Shown here in pieces: positions 42,779 to 52,483 of a stretch of DNA of 64,000 nucleotides. Origin of the DNA: Pseudomonas flavescens. GTDB lineage: Bacteria; Pseudomonadota; Gammaproteobacteria; Pseudomonadales; Pseudomonadaceae. The stretch spans positions 4,526,001 to 4,590,000 of the forward strand of contig NZ_JACBYV010000001.1 of assembly GCF_013408425.1 (NCBI RefSeq), read 5' to 3'. Position 1 is the stretch's first letter; every line of letters begins with the position of its first letter. A program made the position numbers and the translations under genes. The notes under the pieces are model-generated. The model did no database searches. It was not told the DNA's origin and worked only from the letters and a program-made list of their open reading frames with translations.

Positions 42779-45700
42779 GGCGCGAGCTCCTGATGTCGGG
42801 CAACCGGCCCACGGCGTCTGGCCAGGTGGCGATCCATCATCAGGTAAACCACTGGCGTGGTCAGCAGCGTCAGCACCTGGCTGAACAGCAGGCCACCCAC
42901 CACGGCAACGCCCAGCGGTTCACGCAACTCGGCACCGGTGCCGAACGCCAGCATCAGCGGCACCGCTCCGAACATGGCGGCCAGGGTGGTCATCAGGATG
43001 GGCCGGAAGCGCGTCATGCAGGCCTGATGGATCGCCTCCCGCGGCGCCATGCCCTGACGCTGGGCCTGGAGTGCGAAATCGACCAGCAGGATGCCGTTCT
43101 TCTTGACGATACCGATCAGCAGAATCAGGCCGATCAGCGCCATGATGGAAAAATCCAGGCCCCACAACCAGAGCAGCAACAAGGCACCGATGCCCGCTGA
43201 AGGAATGGTCGACAGGATGGTCAAGGGGTGCACCAGGCTCTCGTAGAGCACCCCGAGGATGATGTACACCGCGATCAGCGCCGCGAGGATCAGCCAGGGC
43301 TGCGAGGCCAGGGTCTGCTGGAATGCCTGGGCGGCACCGCTGAAGCGCCCGCCGATGCTGGCCGGCATGCCGATGTCCTGCTCGATCTGACGCAATACCG
43401 CCACCGCGTCGCCCAAGGCCACGCCGGGCGCCAGGTTGAACGACAGGTTGGCCGACGGCAGCATGCCGCTGTGGTTGATGCTCACCGGCGCCGGCTTGGC
43501 CGGCAATATCCGCACGAAGGTGCTCAGCGGCACCAGTTGCCCGGTTGCCGGCGAACGCAGCTGGAACAGCTCCAGGCTCTGCACCCGCTGGCGCTGGCTG
43601 CTGCTCAGCTCAAGCACCACCTGATACTGGTTGGACGCGGTCTGGATCTCGTTGATTCGGCGCTGCCCGAACGCGTCGTACAGCGCTTCATCGACATCCG
43701 CTGCCGAGAAGCCATAGCGCGAGGCCGCCTCGCGGTCGATCTGCACCGGCGTTACCGAGGCGTCGAACTGCAGGTCGTTGTTGACGTCGCGAAACAGCGC
43801 ATGGCCCTGCAGCCTTTCGGTCAGGCGTGGCGTCCAGGTGGCCAGCTCCTCCAGCGAGCGGCTGCGCAACACGTACTGATACTGGGCCCGCGATGCCCGC
43901 GAACCGAGGTTGATGTCCTGAGCGGCGCGCAGGGTCACGCGCAGATCGGGGATGGCGGCGAACTGCGGACGCAGCCGGTCGATGATCTGTTCGACACTGA
44001 CGTCACGGTCGTCCGGGTCGCTGAGCACCACGGCGAGGCCGCCGACGCTGTAGCTGCCGTCGTTACCGATATCGGTATTGAAGGCGACGATGTCGGGGTC
44101 GTTGCGCAGGATGTCCACCAGTTGCCGGTTCTTGGTACGCATCGCCTCGTAGGAAATGTCCGCCGAAGCCTGCACCGTGCCATTCATGAAGCCGGTGTCC
44201 TGCAGCGGAAAGAAGCCCTTGGGCATCAGCGCGAAACCACCCACGCTGATGGCGATGCAGGCGAAGAACACCGTGAGGATGCTGCGCGGGTGATCCAGTG
44301 CCCAGACCAGCACGCGCTCGTAACCGCCGAGCACGCGGCGCATGGTCGGCCCCGGGCCGCCATGGTTGGCCAGCGGGCGCATGCACAACGCGGCCAGGGC
44401 GGGCGCCAGGGTCAGGCAGATGACCACGGAAATCATGATCGCCGAGGTGGCCGCCAGGGCGAATTCGCGAAACAGCCGGCCCACATAGCCACTCATGAAG
44501 AACAGCGGAATGAACACCGCCACCAGCGACAGGCTGATGGACACCACGGTGAAGCCGATCTCGCGCACCCCGTCGAGGGCCGCCTGGACCCGGCCGACGC
44601 CGCGCTCCAGATGCCGGTGGATGTTCTCCACCACGACGATGGCGTCATCGACGATGAAACCCACGGCGACGATGATCGCCACCAGCGTCAGGTTGTTCAG
44701 CGACAACCCGAACGCCAGCATGGCCGCGCAGGAGCCGATCACCGAGGTCGCCAGCACGGCGAACACCACCAGGGTCGCCGACCACTGGCGCAGGAACAGC
44801 GCCATGATGCCGATCACCAGGGCCACGGCGATCAACAAGGTCAGCTCGGCCTCGTGCAGCGACGCACGGATGGTTCGGGTGCGATCGTTGAGCACCTTGA
44901 CCTCGAGATCCGCCGGCAGGCCGGCAGTCAGCTCCGGTAGCGCTGCCGTCACCGCATCGGCGGTGGCGACGATGTTGGCACCCGGCTGACGGCGCACGAC
45001 CACCGCGACACCTGGTTTGCCATCCGGCGAGGCCTGGGTGTAGGCGTTTTCCGCGCCGGCTACCACGCTCGCCACATCGCCCAGGCGCACCGCGGCGCCG
45101 TTGCGGTAGGCGACGATCAGCTCGGCGTAATCGCCGGCCTCGAACAACTGGCCATTGCTGTCCAGGGTCGACAACCGATGTTCGCCGACCAGCGCCCCGG
45201 TAGGCCGATTGCCGCTGGCACGCTGCACCGCCGCGCGTATGTCGGCCAGGGTGACGCCGGCCGCCACCAGCCGCTCCGGCCGTGCCTGGATGCGGATCGC
45301 AGGACGCTGCAGGCCGTTGAGGCGGATCATCCCCACACCTTCGATCTGGCTCAGTTGGCGGGCGATGGCCGACTCGGCCAGATCGCTGACTTCGTAGGGC
45401 GAGAGCGTATCGGAGGTGACCGAAAGGATCAGGATCGGCGTGTCTGCCGGGTTGATCTTGCGCCACACCGGTAACTCCGGCAGTTGGCTGGGCAAGCGTG
45501 ACGAAGCGGCGTTGATCGCGGCCTGGACCTCCTGGGCAGCGGCGTCGATGTCCTTGTCGAGATTGAACTGCAGGATCAGCTCGACACGGCCCAGCGAGCT
45601 GGTCGAGGTCATGTCGTCGACGCCAGGGATGGCGCTGAGCTGCACTTCCAGTGGCGTGGCCACCGAGGAAGCCATGGTTTCAGCGCTGGCACCGGGCATC

Positions 45701-45858
45701 TGCGCGGAGATCTCGATGGTCGGCGCATCCACCTCCGGCAGTGGCGCCAGGGGCAGGCGAACGAAGGCGATGATGCCACCGAGAATCAGCGCCAGGGACA
45801 GCAGAATCATGCCGACCGGATGAGCGATGCACAGCGCGTAGAACCCGCGCGGCTGCAT
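42775..45858 (-). CDS. RND multidrug efflux permease (HAE1 family)
   Basis: The protein has 1027 residues from ATG 45858; a TTG lies one codon before. Features are the N-terminal helix (HPVGMILLSLALILGGIIAF), the porter-domain PLEVQLSAIPGVDDMTSTSS, and the proton-relay helix GFIVDDAIVVVENIHRHLER. The C-terminal half repeats the pattern (LIGIVKKNGILLVDFALQAQ). It resembles the MdtB/MdtC branch, but only one permease is encoded, so it should be a homotrimer. Substrates cannot be deduced. It is coupled to both neighbours by short overlaps. Confidence 0.93.
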   Translation of the reverse strand: MQPRGFYALCIAHPVGMILLSLALILGGIIAFVRLPLAPLPEVDAPTIEISAQMPGASAETMASSVATPLEVQLSAIPGVDDMTSTSSLGRVELILQFNLDKDIDAAAQEVQAAINAASSRLPSQLPELPVWRKINPADTPILILSVTSDTLSPYEVSDLAESAIARQLSQIEGVGMIRLNGLQRPAIRIQARPERLVAAGVTLADIRAAVQRASGNRPTGALVGEHRLSTLDSNGQLFEAGDYAELIVAYRNGAAVRLGDVASVVAGAENAYTQASPDGKPGVAVVVRRQPGANIVATADAVTAALPELTAGLPADLEVKVLNDRTRTIRASLHEAELTLLIAVALVIGIMALFLRQWSATLVVFAVLATSVIGSCAAMLAFGLSLNNLTLVAIIVAVGFIVDDAIVVVENIHRHLERGVGRVQAALDGVREIGFTVVSISLSLVAVFIPLFFMSGYVGRLFREFALAATSAIMISVVICLTLAPALAALCMRPLANHGGPGPTMRRVLGGYERVLVWALDHPRSILTVFFACIAISVGGFALMPKGFFPLQDTGFMNGTVQASADISYEAMRTKNRQLVDILRNDPDIVAFNTDIGNDGSYSVGGLAVVLSDPDDRDVSVEQIIDRLRPQFAAIPDLRVTLRAAQDINLGSRASRAQYQYVLRSRSLEELATWTPRLTERLQGHALFRDVNNDLQFDASVTPVQIDREAASRYGFSAADVDEALYDAFGQRRINEIQTASNQYQVVLELSSSQRQRVQSLELFQLRSPATGQLVPLSTFVRILPAKPAPVSINHSGMLPSANLSFNLAPGVALGDAVAVLRQIEQDIGMPASIGGRFSGAAQAFQQTLASQPWLILAALIAVYIILGVLYESLVHPLTILSTIPSAGIGALLLLWLWGLDFSIMALIGLILLIGIVKKNGILLVDFALQAQRQGMAPREAIHQACMTRFRPILMTTLAAMFGAVPLMLAFGTGAELREPLGVAVVGGLLFSQVLTLLTTPVVYLMMDRHLARRRGPVARHQELAP

Positions 45859-46994
45859 CAAGGTACATCTCCAGACGCGACAGGCGCCGGCTCGACGCGC
45901 CTGACGGTAACGCCCGGGCGCAGCCGCGACTGGCCATCGGTGACGATCCGATCACCTGCAGCCAGTCCTTCGACCACCGCGCGCTGCTCGTCTTCGTGCA
46001 GCACCTTCACCGCTGCCGGTTGCACCTTGTCACCCTGCAAACGCCACACGAAGGTGCCCTCGGTACGCTGACGGATCGCCTCCAGCGGGACCGACAACGC
46101 CTGGGCGAGCAGATCGGTCTGCAGGGTGACCACCACAGACTGATCCGGCCACAGCTGCTCACTGGCGTTATCGAAGCGGGCCTTGAAGCGCAGCGTGCCG
46201 GTATCCAGCGCGACACGGTTGTCGATCAGCGCCAGTTGGCCGGTACCGAGCAGCGTGCCGCCCTCCTCGCGAAATGCCTGAACCGGGGTTCTGTCCGCCG
46301 CGGCGAGCAGGCGCTGCAGCTCCGGCAGGCGCCGCTGCGGCAGGGTCGCCTCGATATCGATGGGGTTGGTCTGCACCACCGAGAACAGGCTGGCTGTGTC
46401 ATTGGCCCTGAGCAGGCTGCCGACATCCACGTTGCGGATGCCCAGGCGACCATCGATGGGCGACTGGATGCGTGTATAGGAAAGCTGCACCTGAGCGGCA
46501 GTCACCGCCGCCTCGCGGGTCGCCAGCGTGGCCTGCAGGCGCGCGACCAGAGCCTTCTGCTGATCCAGGGTCTGCGCTGGCGAGGCACGCTCGCGAACCA
46601 GATTCTGGTAGCGCTGCAGATCGAGACGGGCGATATCCAGCTCCGCACGGGTCACCCCGCGCTCGGCCTCCGCCTGCTGCAAGGCGGCGCGCAGGCTGCG
46701 ATCATCGAGGCGCGCCAGCAGCTCGCCCCTGCGCACCTGCTGCCCTTCGGCAACCGGCAGTTCGACCAGGGTGGCATCGACCTGGGCACGAATTTCCACG
46801 CTGTTCAGCGCCCGCACACGGCCCAGCGTTCGCAGCAGCACCGGGATGTCGGCCGGGGTCACTTCGTGGACCACCACCGGCACTGCGCCGGGGGCCTGAT
46901 CGGTAATGGCCGTGGTCGGGCGCAGCCACCACCCGATCAGGGCGCCCAGCAGCAGGACGGAAACCACGAGCAACGATGTTCGGGACAGGAGCAT
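45858..46994 (-). CDS. RND efflux periplasmic adaptor (membrane fusion protein)
   Basis: The protein has 378 residues. A single N-terminal helix (LLVVSVLLLGALIGWWL) anchors it. The lipoyl halves (IRAQVDATLVELPVAEGQQV and LSYTRIQSPIDGRLGIRNVD) flank a helical hairpin, and a beta-barrel and membrane-proximal domain follow. It links the permease to the outer-membrane protein. It is the first gene of the three-gene operon; no adjacent regulator is seen, since the upstream neighbour is the divergent helicase gene. Confidence 0.9.
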   Translation of the reverse strand: MLLSRTSLLVVSVLLLGALIGWWLRPTTAITDQAPGAVPVVVHEVTPADIPVLLRTLGRVRALNSVEIRAQVDATLVELPVAEGQQVRRGELLARLDDRSLRAALQQAEAERGVTRAELDIARLDLQRYQNLVRERASPAQTLDQQKALVARLQATLATREAAVTAAQVQLSYTRIQSPIDGRLGIRNVDVGSLLRANDTASLFSVVQTNPIDIEATLPQRRLPELQRLLAAADRTPVQAFREEGGTLLGTGQLALIDNRVALDTGTLRFKARFDNASEQLWPDQSVVVTLQTDLLAQALSVPLEAIRQRTEGTFVWRLQGDKVQPAAVKVLHEDEQRAVVEGLAAGDRIVTDGQSRLRPGVTVRRVEPAPVASGDVP

Positions 46995-47205
46995 GCCGTT
47001 TCTTCACAGTCAGGGAGCGGGGAGCCGGCGGCACAGGCAGATCCGCTCAGGATCAAACGTTTTAACGGATTTCTCCGGCAATATCCCTATCGCTTGCCGA
47101 ATTTACATAACCGCGAGTTACAGCGCCTGCATGCGCATCGGTGACACCAGCGCGGCCACGGCTGTAGAGTCGCCGCCTGACCATACCGGCCGCGACGGAA
47201 ACACG

Positions 47206-49920
47206 ATGCAGGAACACGACGTACGGATCGCCCAACTGCTGACCTTCTATCGCAGCGCCTACCTGGCCGACAGCCGTGACCTGAACCTCGACAATCTGGT
47301 CGCTCTGCCCGCCGAGCGCCGTGCCTGGCTGGACGGCCGCGAAGAGCTGGCCAGCGGCGCCCTGCCGCTGCTGGCACTGCCGCCGGGTATCGGCGCCGAG
47401 CTGGAGCGTCAGCAGCAGCTTTATCAGCGCGAGCTGCAACTGATCTACGGCGTACTGCCGGTATGCGGTCGGCTGAGCACGGGCACAGGGCCGGCCACCG
47501 CGTTCTGCGCTCCGCTGGTGTACTACGAGGCCAACCTGAGCAACGGCAGCGAAGGCGATGCGCACCTGCTGGCCATCGATACCGCGCAGCCTCTGGCGAA
47601 CTGGCGGCTGCTGCGCCAGCTGCTGGCCGACGACGACAGCGGCTCGCTCGATGACCTGCCACTGGCCGATGCACCACTCGATGCTCACGGGCTCGGCGAT
47701 CTGCTCGGCTGGATCAGCCGCCGCACCCGGGTTGCCGATGTGCTCGCCGCCAGTGGCTTTCCAGCCCTGGAGGACCAGCAGGCGGTGGACAAGGCGCTGC
47801 GTCGTCGCAGCCTGTCACTGCGCTCGGCGGCCATGGTCGCGCTGGTCCCGCGGGGCAGCGGCAGCCGTGGCATCGTCCACGAGTTGCAGCAATTGCAGGA
47901 GGGCAAGGACTGGTCTGCGCCATTGCGCCAACTGCTCGGGGCACCGGTGCCCAGCGCAAGCCAGGGCGCCAGCAGCCCTTACGCATTGCCGGCCCAGCTC
48001 AGCAACGCACAGAGCCAGGCCCTGGCCAACGCGGCTCGCTATCCGCTGAGCCAGGTATCCGGCCCACCCGGAACCGGCAAGAGTTACACCCTGGCTGCAC
48101 TGGCCCTGGATCGTTATCTGCACGGTGAAACGGTATTGCTGGTCAGTCGCAGCGAGCAGGCGGTGCGGGTCATCGGGCAGAAGCTGCGTGAAGACTTCGG
48201 CCTGCGTGATGCGGTACTCGAGGGCGATGGCCGCAGCCTTCAGCAAAACCTGCGCGAGCGTCTGAGCAGCCTTTTGCAGGGCGAACTGACGCCAATCGAT
48301 CAGGATGCGGAACGCCAACAGGAGCAGGCGCTGCGGCGCCTGATCGACGAAGAACGCCGTCTGGCAGCGGCGCTCGGCAAGCGTGGTGACCAGGCGCTGC
48401 GCTGGAGCCGGCTGATTCTGCGTGCCGATCGCGGCGCCCTGGGGTTCTGGCGTCGCCACCTGCTGTTGCCCTGGGTGCGTCGGCGCGTGCGTGACAGCGT
48501 ACGGCCCTGGCTACTGCTCGATGAACTGCGCGAATGTCAGCAGCGCCGCGAGCGCCTCAGCCGCGATTACCTCAATACCCGCCGCACCTCGCGCCTGCAG
48601 CGTCTGCTGGCAACCGATCGGCAGTTGTTCGTGCAGTACAACCAGGCGATTCGCGCACGCCAGTCGCAACGCCAGCTGGCGCTGTTCGAGGACATCGATC
48701 CACAGCGGCTGCTGGCTGCCTTCCCTATCTGGGTGGTGACGCTGGATGAATTGCACCGCCTGCTGCCCCTGAAGGCCGGCCTGTTCGACGTGATGGTCAT
48801 GGACGAAGCCACCCAGTGCGATATCGCCTCGGCGCTGCCGGCCTTCCAGCGCTGCCGTCGAGCGGTGATCACCGGGGACGCCAGGCAGTTGCGGCACCTG
48901 TCGTTCCTCTCGCGCAATCGTGAAACGCAACTGCTGCAGCGCTGCGGGTTGCCGGTCGACCAGCGCGAGCGCTGGAGCTACCGCGACAACAGTGTGCTGG
49001 ATCTGGTTGGCCTGCACCTCCCCGAGCAGGCCGCGCTGACCTTTCTCGACGAGCACTTCCGCAGTCGCCCGGCACTGATCCGGTTCAGCAACCAGCGCTT
49101 CTACGACAGCCGCCTGCGGGTGATGAAGGAGCGCCCGGGGCTGAGCCACTGCGACAGTCTGCAACTGCAGCGCCTGCCTGGCGAACGCGGGCACAACGGC
49201 GTCAACGAACAGGAAGTGCAGCGCGTGCTGCAACTGATCGACGAACACATGAGCCGCTACGCCGACAGCCCGGTCAAACCGGCGATTGGCGTACTGTCGC
49301 CGTTTCGCGATCAGGTCGAGGCGATCCGTCAGGGTATCGCCGGCCTCGACCTGCAGCGCCTGCGCGACTTTCGCCTGCTGGTGGATACGCCCTACGGTTT
49401 TCAGGGCGAGGAACGCGACCTGATGATCATCAGCTTCGCCATCGATGCCAGCTCCAGCCAGGCCGCGGCCTATCTGAACCGCCAGGACATGTTCAACGTC
49501 GCCATCACCCGTGCCCGGGAGCGCCAGGTGCTGCTGTTCAGCGGCGACGAGCGTCAGTTACCGAGCGAACACCTGCTGCGCCGCTATCTGGAAAGCCTGG
49601 CCGATCAGGCGGTGGCGCCGCATGGCCAGCCCGACCAGGACGACTTCCAACGCGCCCTGTGCACGGCGCTGCAGGCGCAGGGCGTCTCCACCTGGACGCG
49701 TTATCCCCTGGCCGGCCTGCTTCTCGACGTATTCTGCCAGCGCGGCGACAAGTGCCTGGCCATCGACCTGATCGGCTTTCCGGGCGAAGGCGAGGGCTTC
49801 CTCGAGCTCGAGCGCTACCGTGTGCTGGCGCGCGCAGGCCTGGAAATCGTGCCACTGAGCTATGGCCTGTGGCGCCAGGAACCGGAGCTGGCCCTGCAGG
49901 CGCTGTTGCAGCGCCTCTAG
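47206..49920 (+). CDS. Large SF1 (DNA2/NAM7-type) helicase with nuclease-like C-terminus
   Basis: The protein has 904 residues from ATG 47206. Walker A is GPPGTGKS (286-293), the DEAD-box equivalent is MDEAT (Asp533), and motif III is VITGDARQL. Motifs IV-VI follow (IGVLSPFRDQVEAI, GFQGEERDLMIIS, NVAITRARERQVLL). Residues about 800-895 resemble the small endonuclease-like domain often fused to such helicases (RYPLAGLLLDVFCQRGDKCL then AIDLIG). Its acidic residues Asp841 and Asp854 remain, but the last active-site position is Ile. The first 280 residues are unassigned. Roles in RNA/DNA processing or phage defence are possible. Confidence 0.82.
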   Translation: MQEHDVRIAQLLTFYRSAYLADSRDLNLDNLVALPAERRAWLDGREELASGALPLLALPPGIGAELERQQQLYQRELQLIYGVLPVCGRLSTGTGPATAFCAPLVYYEANLSNGSEGDAHLLAIDTAQPLANWRLLRQLLADDDSGSLDDLPLADAPLDAHGLGDLLGWISRRTRVADVLAASGFPALEDQQAVDKALRRRSLSLRSAAMVALVPRGSGSRGIVHELQQLQEGKDWSAPLRQLLGAPVPSASQGASSPYALPAQLSNAQSQALANAARYPLSQVSGPPGTGKSYTLAALALDRYLHGETVLLVSRSEQAVRVIGQKLREDFGLRDAVLEGDGRSLQQNLRERLSSLLQGELTPIDQDAERQQEQALRRLIDEERRLAAALGKRGDQALRWSRLILRADRGALGFWRRHLLLPWVRRRVRDSVRPWLLLDELRECQQRRERLSRDYLNTRRTSRLQRLLATDRQLFVQYNQAIRARQSQRQLALFEDIDPQRLLAAFPIWVVTLDELHRLLPLKAGLFDVMVMDEATQCDIASALPAFQRCRRAVITGDARQLRHLSFLSRNRETQLLQRCGLPVDQRERWSYRDNSVLDLVGLHLPEQAALTFLDEHFRSRPALIRFSNQRFYDSRLRVMKERPGLSHCDSLQLQRLPGERGHNGVNEQEVQRVLQLIDEHMSRYADSPVKPAIGVLSPFRDQVEAIRQGIAGLDLQRLRDFRLLVDTPYGFQGEERDLMIISFAIDASSSQAAAYLNRQDMFNVAITRARERQVLLFSGDERQLPSEHLLRRYLESLADQAVAPHGQPDQDDFQRALCTALQAQGVSTWTRYPLAGLLLDVFCQRGDKCLAIDLIGFPGEGEGFLELERYRVLARAGLEIVPLSYGLWRQEPELALQALLQRL

Positions 49921-49926
49921 GCGGAA

Positions 49927-52113
49927 TCAGAAGCTGCTGCCCAGATTCAGGTACAGCGCCTTTTCGTTCTGGTCATTCAGCCCGTAGCTGAAGTTGAGCG
50001 GCCCCAGCGGCGTTTCGTAGCCGAGGAAAACGCTTGCCGCATTGATGTAGCCGCTGTCGAAGGCATTGTCGTTGTTCCACACCCGGCCGCGCTCCAGGGA
50101 GGCACCGAGGTAGATCGGGAAGTCCAGCGGCAGGAACGAGCGCGGCGTCATGCGCCGGTAGTACACCGCCCGTGCCAGGCTGATGTTCTGCCCCGCCAGG
50201 GCATCCTGACGGAAACCGGACAACTGCTGGGCGCCGCCCAGCTGAAAGCTCGAGGTGACCACCTCGGCGTCGTCCAGCGTGCGCCCGTAGCGGCCACCAA
50301 GCAGCAGGCTATGTGGCCCCTGGCTGAAGGCCTTGTCCAGTTTCAACTCCCATTGCCGATAGCGGTCGTCGGCACCGAGGCTGGCATCGTACTGGCGCAG
50401 GTGCAGGCCGATCTCTTCGCCGTCGTGGGGGAAGTCGACGTTGTCGAGGGTGTCGAAGGAGTACTGCATTTCGTAGTAGCCCTCGGTGAAGCTGAACTCC
50501 GGCTGATCGCGCTCGCCGATACGTACCTCCGCTTCCCCCCAGGCCTGGCCGATACCGAAACGGATCTCGCCGTTGTTGGCGATCTGCCGGCCCACATTGA
50601 GCCCGTAGCCGTAGCGTTGCACCCGGTATTCGGCGATCGGGTCATTGTCGAGCACGGCGTCGACGTTCCACGCTTCGGCATACAGGTTGGGCGCCACGAA
50701 CCAGCGCGAACCGACGTCCAGCGGTTGGTAGAACTCGCTGTAAAGCTCCTGGCGATCGCCCAGTTGCACCCGGGTCAGCCATTCGGCACCCAGCCGGTTG
50801 ATGCCGTTCTTGCGGAAGCTGGCGCCCAGATTGAAGACGCTGTCGCCATTGAAGTCGTCGGAGAGATTCAGGCCCAGGCGCAGGTAATCGGTGCCAGTGC
50901 GTTTCTCCCGCGCATCGATCACCAGGGTGTTTTCTCCCTCGTGGCTGACCACCCGGTACTGCACCCGCTCGAAGTAATCGAGACCGTACAGCGTGCCCAT
51001 GTCACGCTGCAGCCCGGCCATGTCCAGAGGCTCGCCGAGGGGCTGGCGGATGTAGTTGCGGATCACCTCGTCGCCGACCTTGGAATCGTTATCCACCTGG
51101 ATCGCGTTGATCACCGGGGTGCGCCGCTCGGCACTGCGCGCCAGCGTAAGGGCCGGGTTGCCGCCACTGCGTCGCACCAGCGGTGTCAGGCGTGGCTGCA
51201 ACGCCTTTGCAGCCTGGTAGCCGGCTTCGATCAGTTCCTCGCCGCGGCCGAAATCGGTCACCCCGAAGGGCGCCATGTTCGGCTGCACCAGAACGTCGGT
51301 GGCCTGCAGCGTCGCCAACTGCTCTTCGGAATTGCGCCGGGTCATCATGGTGATCGACTGGTTGAGCACGTCGACCACGGTGAGCAGCTCTTTACGCGGC
51401 TTCAGCGGGGTGCCGATGTCCACCACGATGACCCGATCCACGCCCATGTCGCGGGCCACGTCCACGGGAATGTTGTCGACCATGCCGCCGTCGACCAGCA
51501 GGCGACCGTCCAGCTCGACCGGCGCGAAGACCGCCGGGATCGACATGCTGGCGCGGATCACCTGGGGCAGGTGACCGCTGCGAAAGACCACCTTCTGGTC
51601 GTTGGCGATGTCGGTGGCCACGGCACGAAAGGGAATGGGCAGGCGATCAAAGTCGCGCACGTCGCTGCTGCGCACCAGCAGGCGCTCGAGCAGCAGCGCC
51701 AGGTTCTGGCCCTGGATGACGCCCAGCGGCAGGCCCAGGCTGCCGTCGTCACGGAAGCTGAGACGCTGCTTGATGAGAAAGTCGCGGTCGTCCTGCTTGC
51801 GGCGGAAGGGCATATCGGTGCGCGGCGGATCGTCGGACAGCACCTGCCGCCAATCCATGTTCAGCGCCACGTCTTCCAGCTCGGCGATGCTGTAGCCCGA
51901 CGCGTACAACCCACCGATCACCGCGCCCATGCTGGTGCCGGCGATGGCATCGATCTGCACGCCCTGCTCTTCCAGCGCCTTGAGCACACCGATATGGGCC
52001 AGCCCGCGCGCGGCACCACCGGACAGCACCAGGCCGACCTTGGGCTGCGCACTTTGCGCGACGGCGAACAGCGGGAAGAACAGGAGCAGCAGAACGAGCA
52101 GACGACGACGCAT
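49927..52113 (-). CDS. plpD: PlpD-like patatin phospholipase, type Vd autotransporter
   Basis: The protein has 728 residues. A signal peptide (MRRRLLVLLLLFFPLFAVAQ) precedes a patatin domain with oxyanion loop SGGAARG, nucleophile Ser61 (GTSMG) and Asp208 of the DGG dyad motif. A POTRA domain follows (about 330-410, INAIQVDNDSKVGDEVIRNY) and then a BamA-like barrel ending in Phe (YLNLGSSF). Type Vd proteins translocate their own lipase through the fused barrel. Active-site residues are intact. It is downstream of the 62-residue gene and convergent with the helicase gene. Confidence 0.92.
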   Translation of the reverse strand: MRRRLLVLLLLFFPLFAVAQSAQPKVGLVLSGGAARGLAHIGVLKALEEQGVQIDAIAGTSMGAVIGGLYASGYSIAELEDVALNMDWRQVLSDDPPRTDMPFRRKQDDRDFLIKQRLSFRDDGSLGLPLGVIQGQNLALLLERLLVRSSDVRDFDRLPIPFRAVATDIANDQKVVFRSGHLPQVIRASMSIPAVFAPVELDGRLLVDGGMVDNIPVDVARDMGVDRVIVVDIGTPLKPRKELLTVVDVLNQSITMMTRRNSEEQLATLQATDVLVQPNMAPFGVTDFGRGEELIEAGYQAAKALQPRLTPLVRRSGGNPALTLARSAERRTPVINAIQVDNDSKVGDEVIRNYIRQPLGEPLDMAGLQRDMGTLYGLDYFERVQYRVVSHEGENTLVIDAREKRTGTDYLRLGLNLSDDFNGDSVFNLGASFRKNGINRLGAEWLTRVQLGDRQELYSEFYQPLDVGSRWFVAPNLYAEAWNVDAVLDNDPIAEYRVQRYGYGLNVGRQIANNGEIRFGIGQAWGEAEVRIGERDQPEFSFTEGYYEMQYSFDTLDNVDFPHDGEEIGLHLRQYDASLGADDRYRQWELKLDKAFSQGPHSLLLGGRYGRTLDDAEVVTSSFQLGGAQQLSGFRQDALAGQNISLARAVYYRRMTPRSFLPLDFPIYLGASLERGRVWNNDNAFDSGYINAASVFLGYETPLGPLNFSYGLNDQNEKALYLNLGSSF

Positions 52114-52208
52114 GGCACATCCCTGGCGGTGGGCGATCAGGACAAGGGCGCCATTATAGGAGCCTGATCAACAAGATGTGCGGCACACGACGCGGCTGTT
52201 CAGCTCAC

Positions 52209-52397
52209 TCAGTGCAAGCGGTGCGATTCACCGGAGAACGGGTCGTGGAAACTGGCGATCTCGGACTGCAGCCGACGGTTCTCGCCATACGCCTCGATGG
52301 CGCGGCGGTAGCGCATGCGCTGCTCGTCGAGCAGCTTGCGCCGGGCTTTCACCACACTCTGTTCATGCTGTTGCGCTTCATCCACATGGCGAGCCAT
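52209..52397 (-). CDS. Uncharacterised 62-residue charged protein
   Basis: The protein starts MARHVDEAQQHEQSVVKARR and ends SGESHRLH. It is strongly charged and predicted helical through about residue 50, with no signal or membrane segment. The SD is GGAGACC-like, close to a small hairpin GGTCTCC/GGAGACC (52402-52428) between hexR and this gene. It lies 95 bp upstream of plpD on the same strand. I recognise no family. Confidence 0.6.
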   Translation of the reverse strand: MARHVDEAQQHEQSVVKARRKLLDEQRMRYRRAIEAYGENRRLQSEIASFHDPFSGESHRLH

Positions 52398-52483
52398 GGC
52401 AGGTCTCCAGGTTGAATAACGGGAGACCAGATTCAGCCAGTGCCATGACAGTTTGAGGGCAATGCGGTGACGCTGAGGTGAAC

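Noticed and set aside
43228..44940. Plus-strand open frame of 570 codons
   Set aside because: Antisense of the RND permease.
50311..52167. Plus-strand open frame of 618 codons
   Set aside because: Antisense of plpD, which has signal peptide, GxSxG, POTRA and barrel.
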